In this document: positions 12,896-13,260 of the stretch, one piece after another
Layout: each line of letters starts with the position of its first letter
How positions within the stretch are numbered: position 1 is the stretch's first letter
Notes under the pieces: generated by a model
Databases searched by the model: none
What the model was told of the DNA's origin: nothing
What the model saw: the letters and a program-made list of their open reading frames with translations, nothing else
Translations under genes and position numbers: made by a program
Source: Bacillota bacterium
GTDB lineage: Bacteria > Bacillota_A > Clostridia > Peptostreptococcales > Anaerovoracaceae
NCBI GenBank assembly: GCA_017556895.1
Contig: JAFYLX010000187.1
Location: 1 to 13,260, forward strand
Direction: 5' to 3'
DNA: 13,260 nucleotides

Positions 12896-13260
12896 ATGGA
12901 AAAAGATACGATTAAAAAACTATCACAAACACACGACAGCTTCTACCTTTACGACGAAGCAGTTATAAGAGAAAAGACAAATTACCTAAAAGATAATTTT
13001 CCGGGAGTCAAGTTCCTGTACTCAGTGAAATGTAACCCTAACAAGAATGTCCTAGAAACGATATTCGATGAGGGATTCGGAGCCGACGCAGCAAGCCTTG
13101 GGGAAGTGTTGAAGGCAGAAGCGCTGGGGCTTCCAAAAGAAGAAATCTACTATTCTGCTCCCGGCAAGTTAGAAAAGGATATCGAAAGGGCGATAGATAA
13201 ATCCGTAATCATCGCGGACAGCATAGCAGAGATATATAGAATAGAAAATGTTGCACAGAA
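12896..13260 (+). CDS. Fold-type III PLP decarboxylase (LysA/ornithine decarboxylase family), 3'-truncated
   Basis: Only the first 121 codons are in the window. After a short lead, SFYLYDEAVIREK (15-27) and KFLYSVKCNPNKNVLETI (39-56) mark the alanine-racemase-like barrel. Lys45 in YSVKCNPN corresponds to the PLP-binding lysine of the family motif YAVKANxN. FGADAASLGEVLKA (62-75), YYSAPGKLEKDI (85-96) and a following IIADSIAEI strand-helix fit diaminopimelate, ornithine or carboxynorspermidine decarboxylases. The substrate cannot be decided because the C-terminal specificity helix and catalytic Cys region lie outside. GAGGGG (12884-12889) precedes the ATG by 6 bases. It could make lysine/peptidoglycan precursors (lysA) or polyamines. 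Confidence 0.85.
   Translation, partial: MEKDTIKKLSQTHDSFYLYDEAVIREKTNYLKDNFPGVKFLYSVKCNPNKNVLETIFDEGFGADAASLGEVLKAEALGLPKEEIYYSAPGKLEKDIERAIDKSVIIADSIAEIYRIENVAQ

Noticed and set aside
11655..13260. Integrated element at ssrA with attL/attR
   Set aside because: No integrase gene and no second copy of the ssrA 3' end (GGTTCGACTCCCACC) is visible in the downstream 1.2 kb. The island may be larger than the window or absent.

Overview
The window is an ordinary chromosomal stretch of a low-to-moderate-GC Firmicute, most likely a Clostridia-type anaerobe. This is inferred from AGA-rich arginine codons, strong AGGAGG ribosome sites, U-tailed hairpin terminators, a one-piece tmRNA and a Firmicute-like UvrB/UvrA/Fba/SmpB set. 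I cannot name the genus; a relative of Mogibacterium/Anaerovoracaceae is a guess. Most of the window is housekeeping, and both ends cut through genes.

Left part (1-5990, + strand): the end of uvrB runs into uvrA by an ATGA overlap, then 22 bases later pncB (nicotinate phosphoribosyltransferase). This looks like one transcript ending at a hairpin near 5956-5990. An exact 18-bp direct repeat lies just after pncB. Next is a stand-alone gene (6098-6664) for a permuted NlpC/P60-like (papain-fold) protein, which converges on fba (class II fructose-bisphosphate aldolase, - strand) across a shared bidirectional terminator.

Middle (7809-9103): three small genes of unassigned function. An 84-aa membrane-anchored protein (-) and a 105-aa helical protein (+) are divergent and share an I-x-P-M-L motif. 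A 174-aa single-pass membrane protein (-) has an acidic Ser/Glu/Gly/Pro linker and a C-terminal domain resembling the non-catalytic part of MltG/YceG.

Right part (9128-13260, + strand): an RluA-family pseudouridine synthase that looks leaderless; lepB (signal peptidase I); a second signal-peptidase-like protein in which every catalytic position appears replaced; smpB; and ssrA (tmRNA) with its own strong promoter, encoding the tag AKNNNTFALAA. SmpB and tmRNA together form the trans-translation ribosome-rescue system. After two tandem terminators comes a lower-GC class III Fic AMP-transferase gene with its own promoter and a C-terminal self-inhibitory motif. The window ends inside a fold-type III PLP decarboxylase (LysA/ODC family).

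No insertion sequence, CRISPR array, rRNA or ordinary tRNA was seen. The best leads are the inactive-looking signal peptidase partner next to lepB, the divergent small-protein pair, the leaderless rluA-type gene and the fic gene beside ssrA. I do not see a clearly new multi-gene system.
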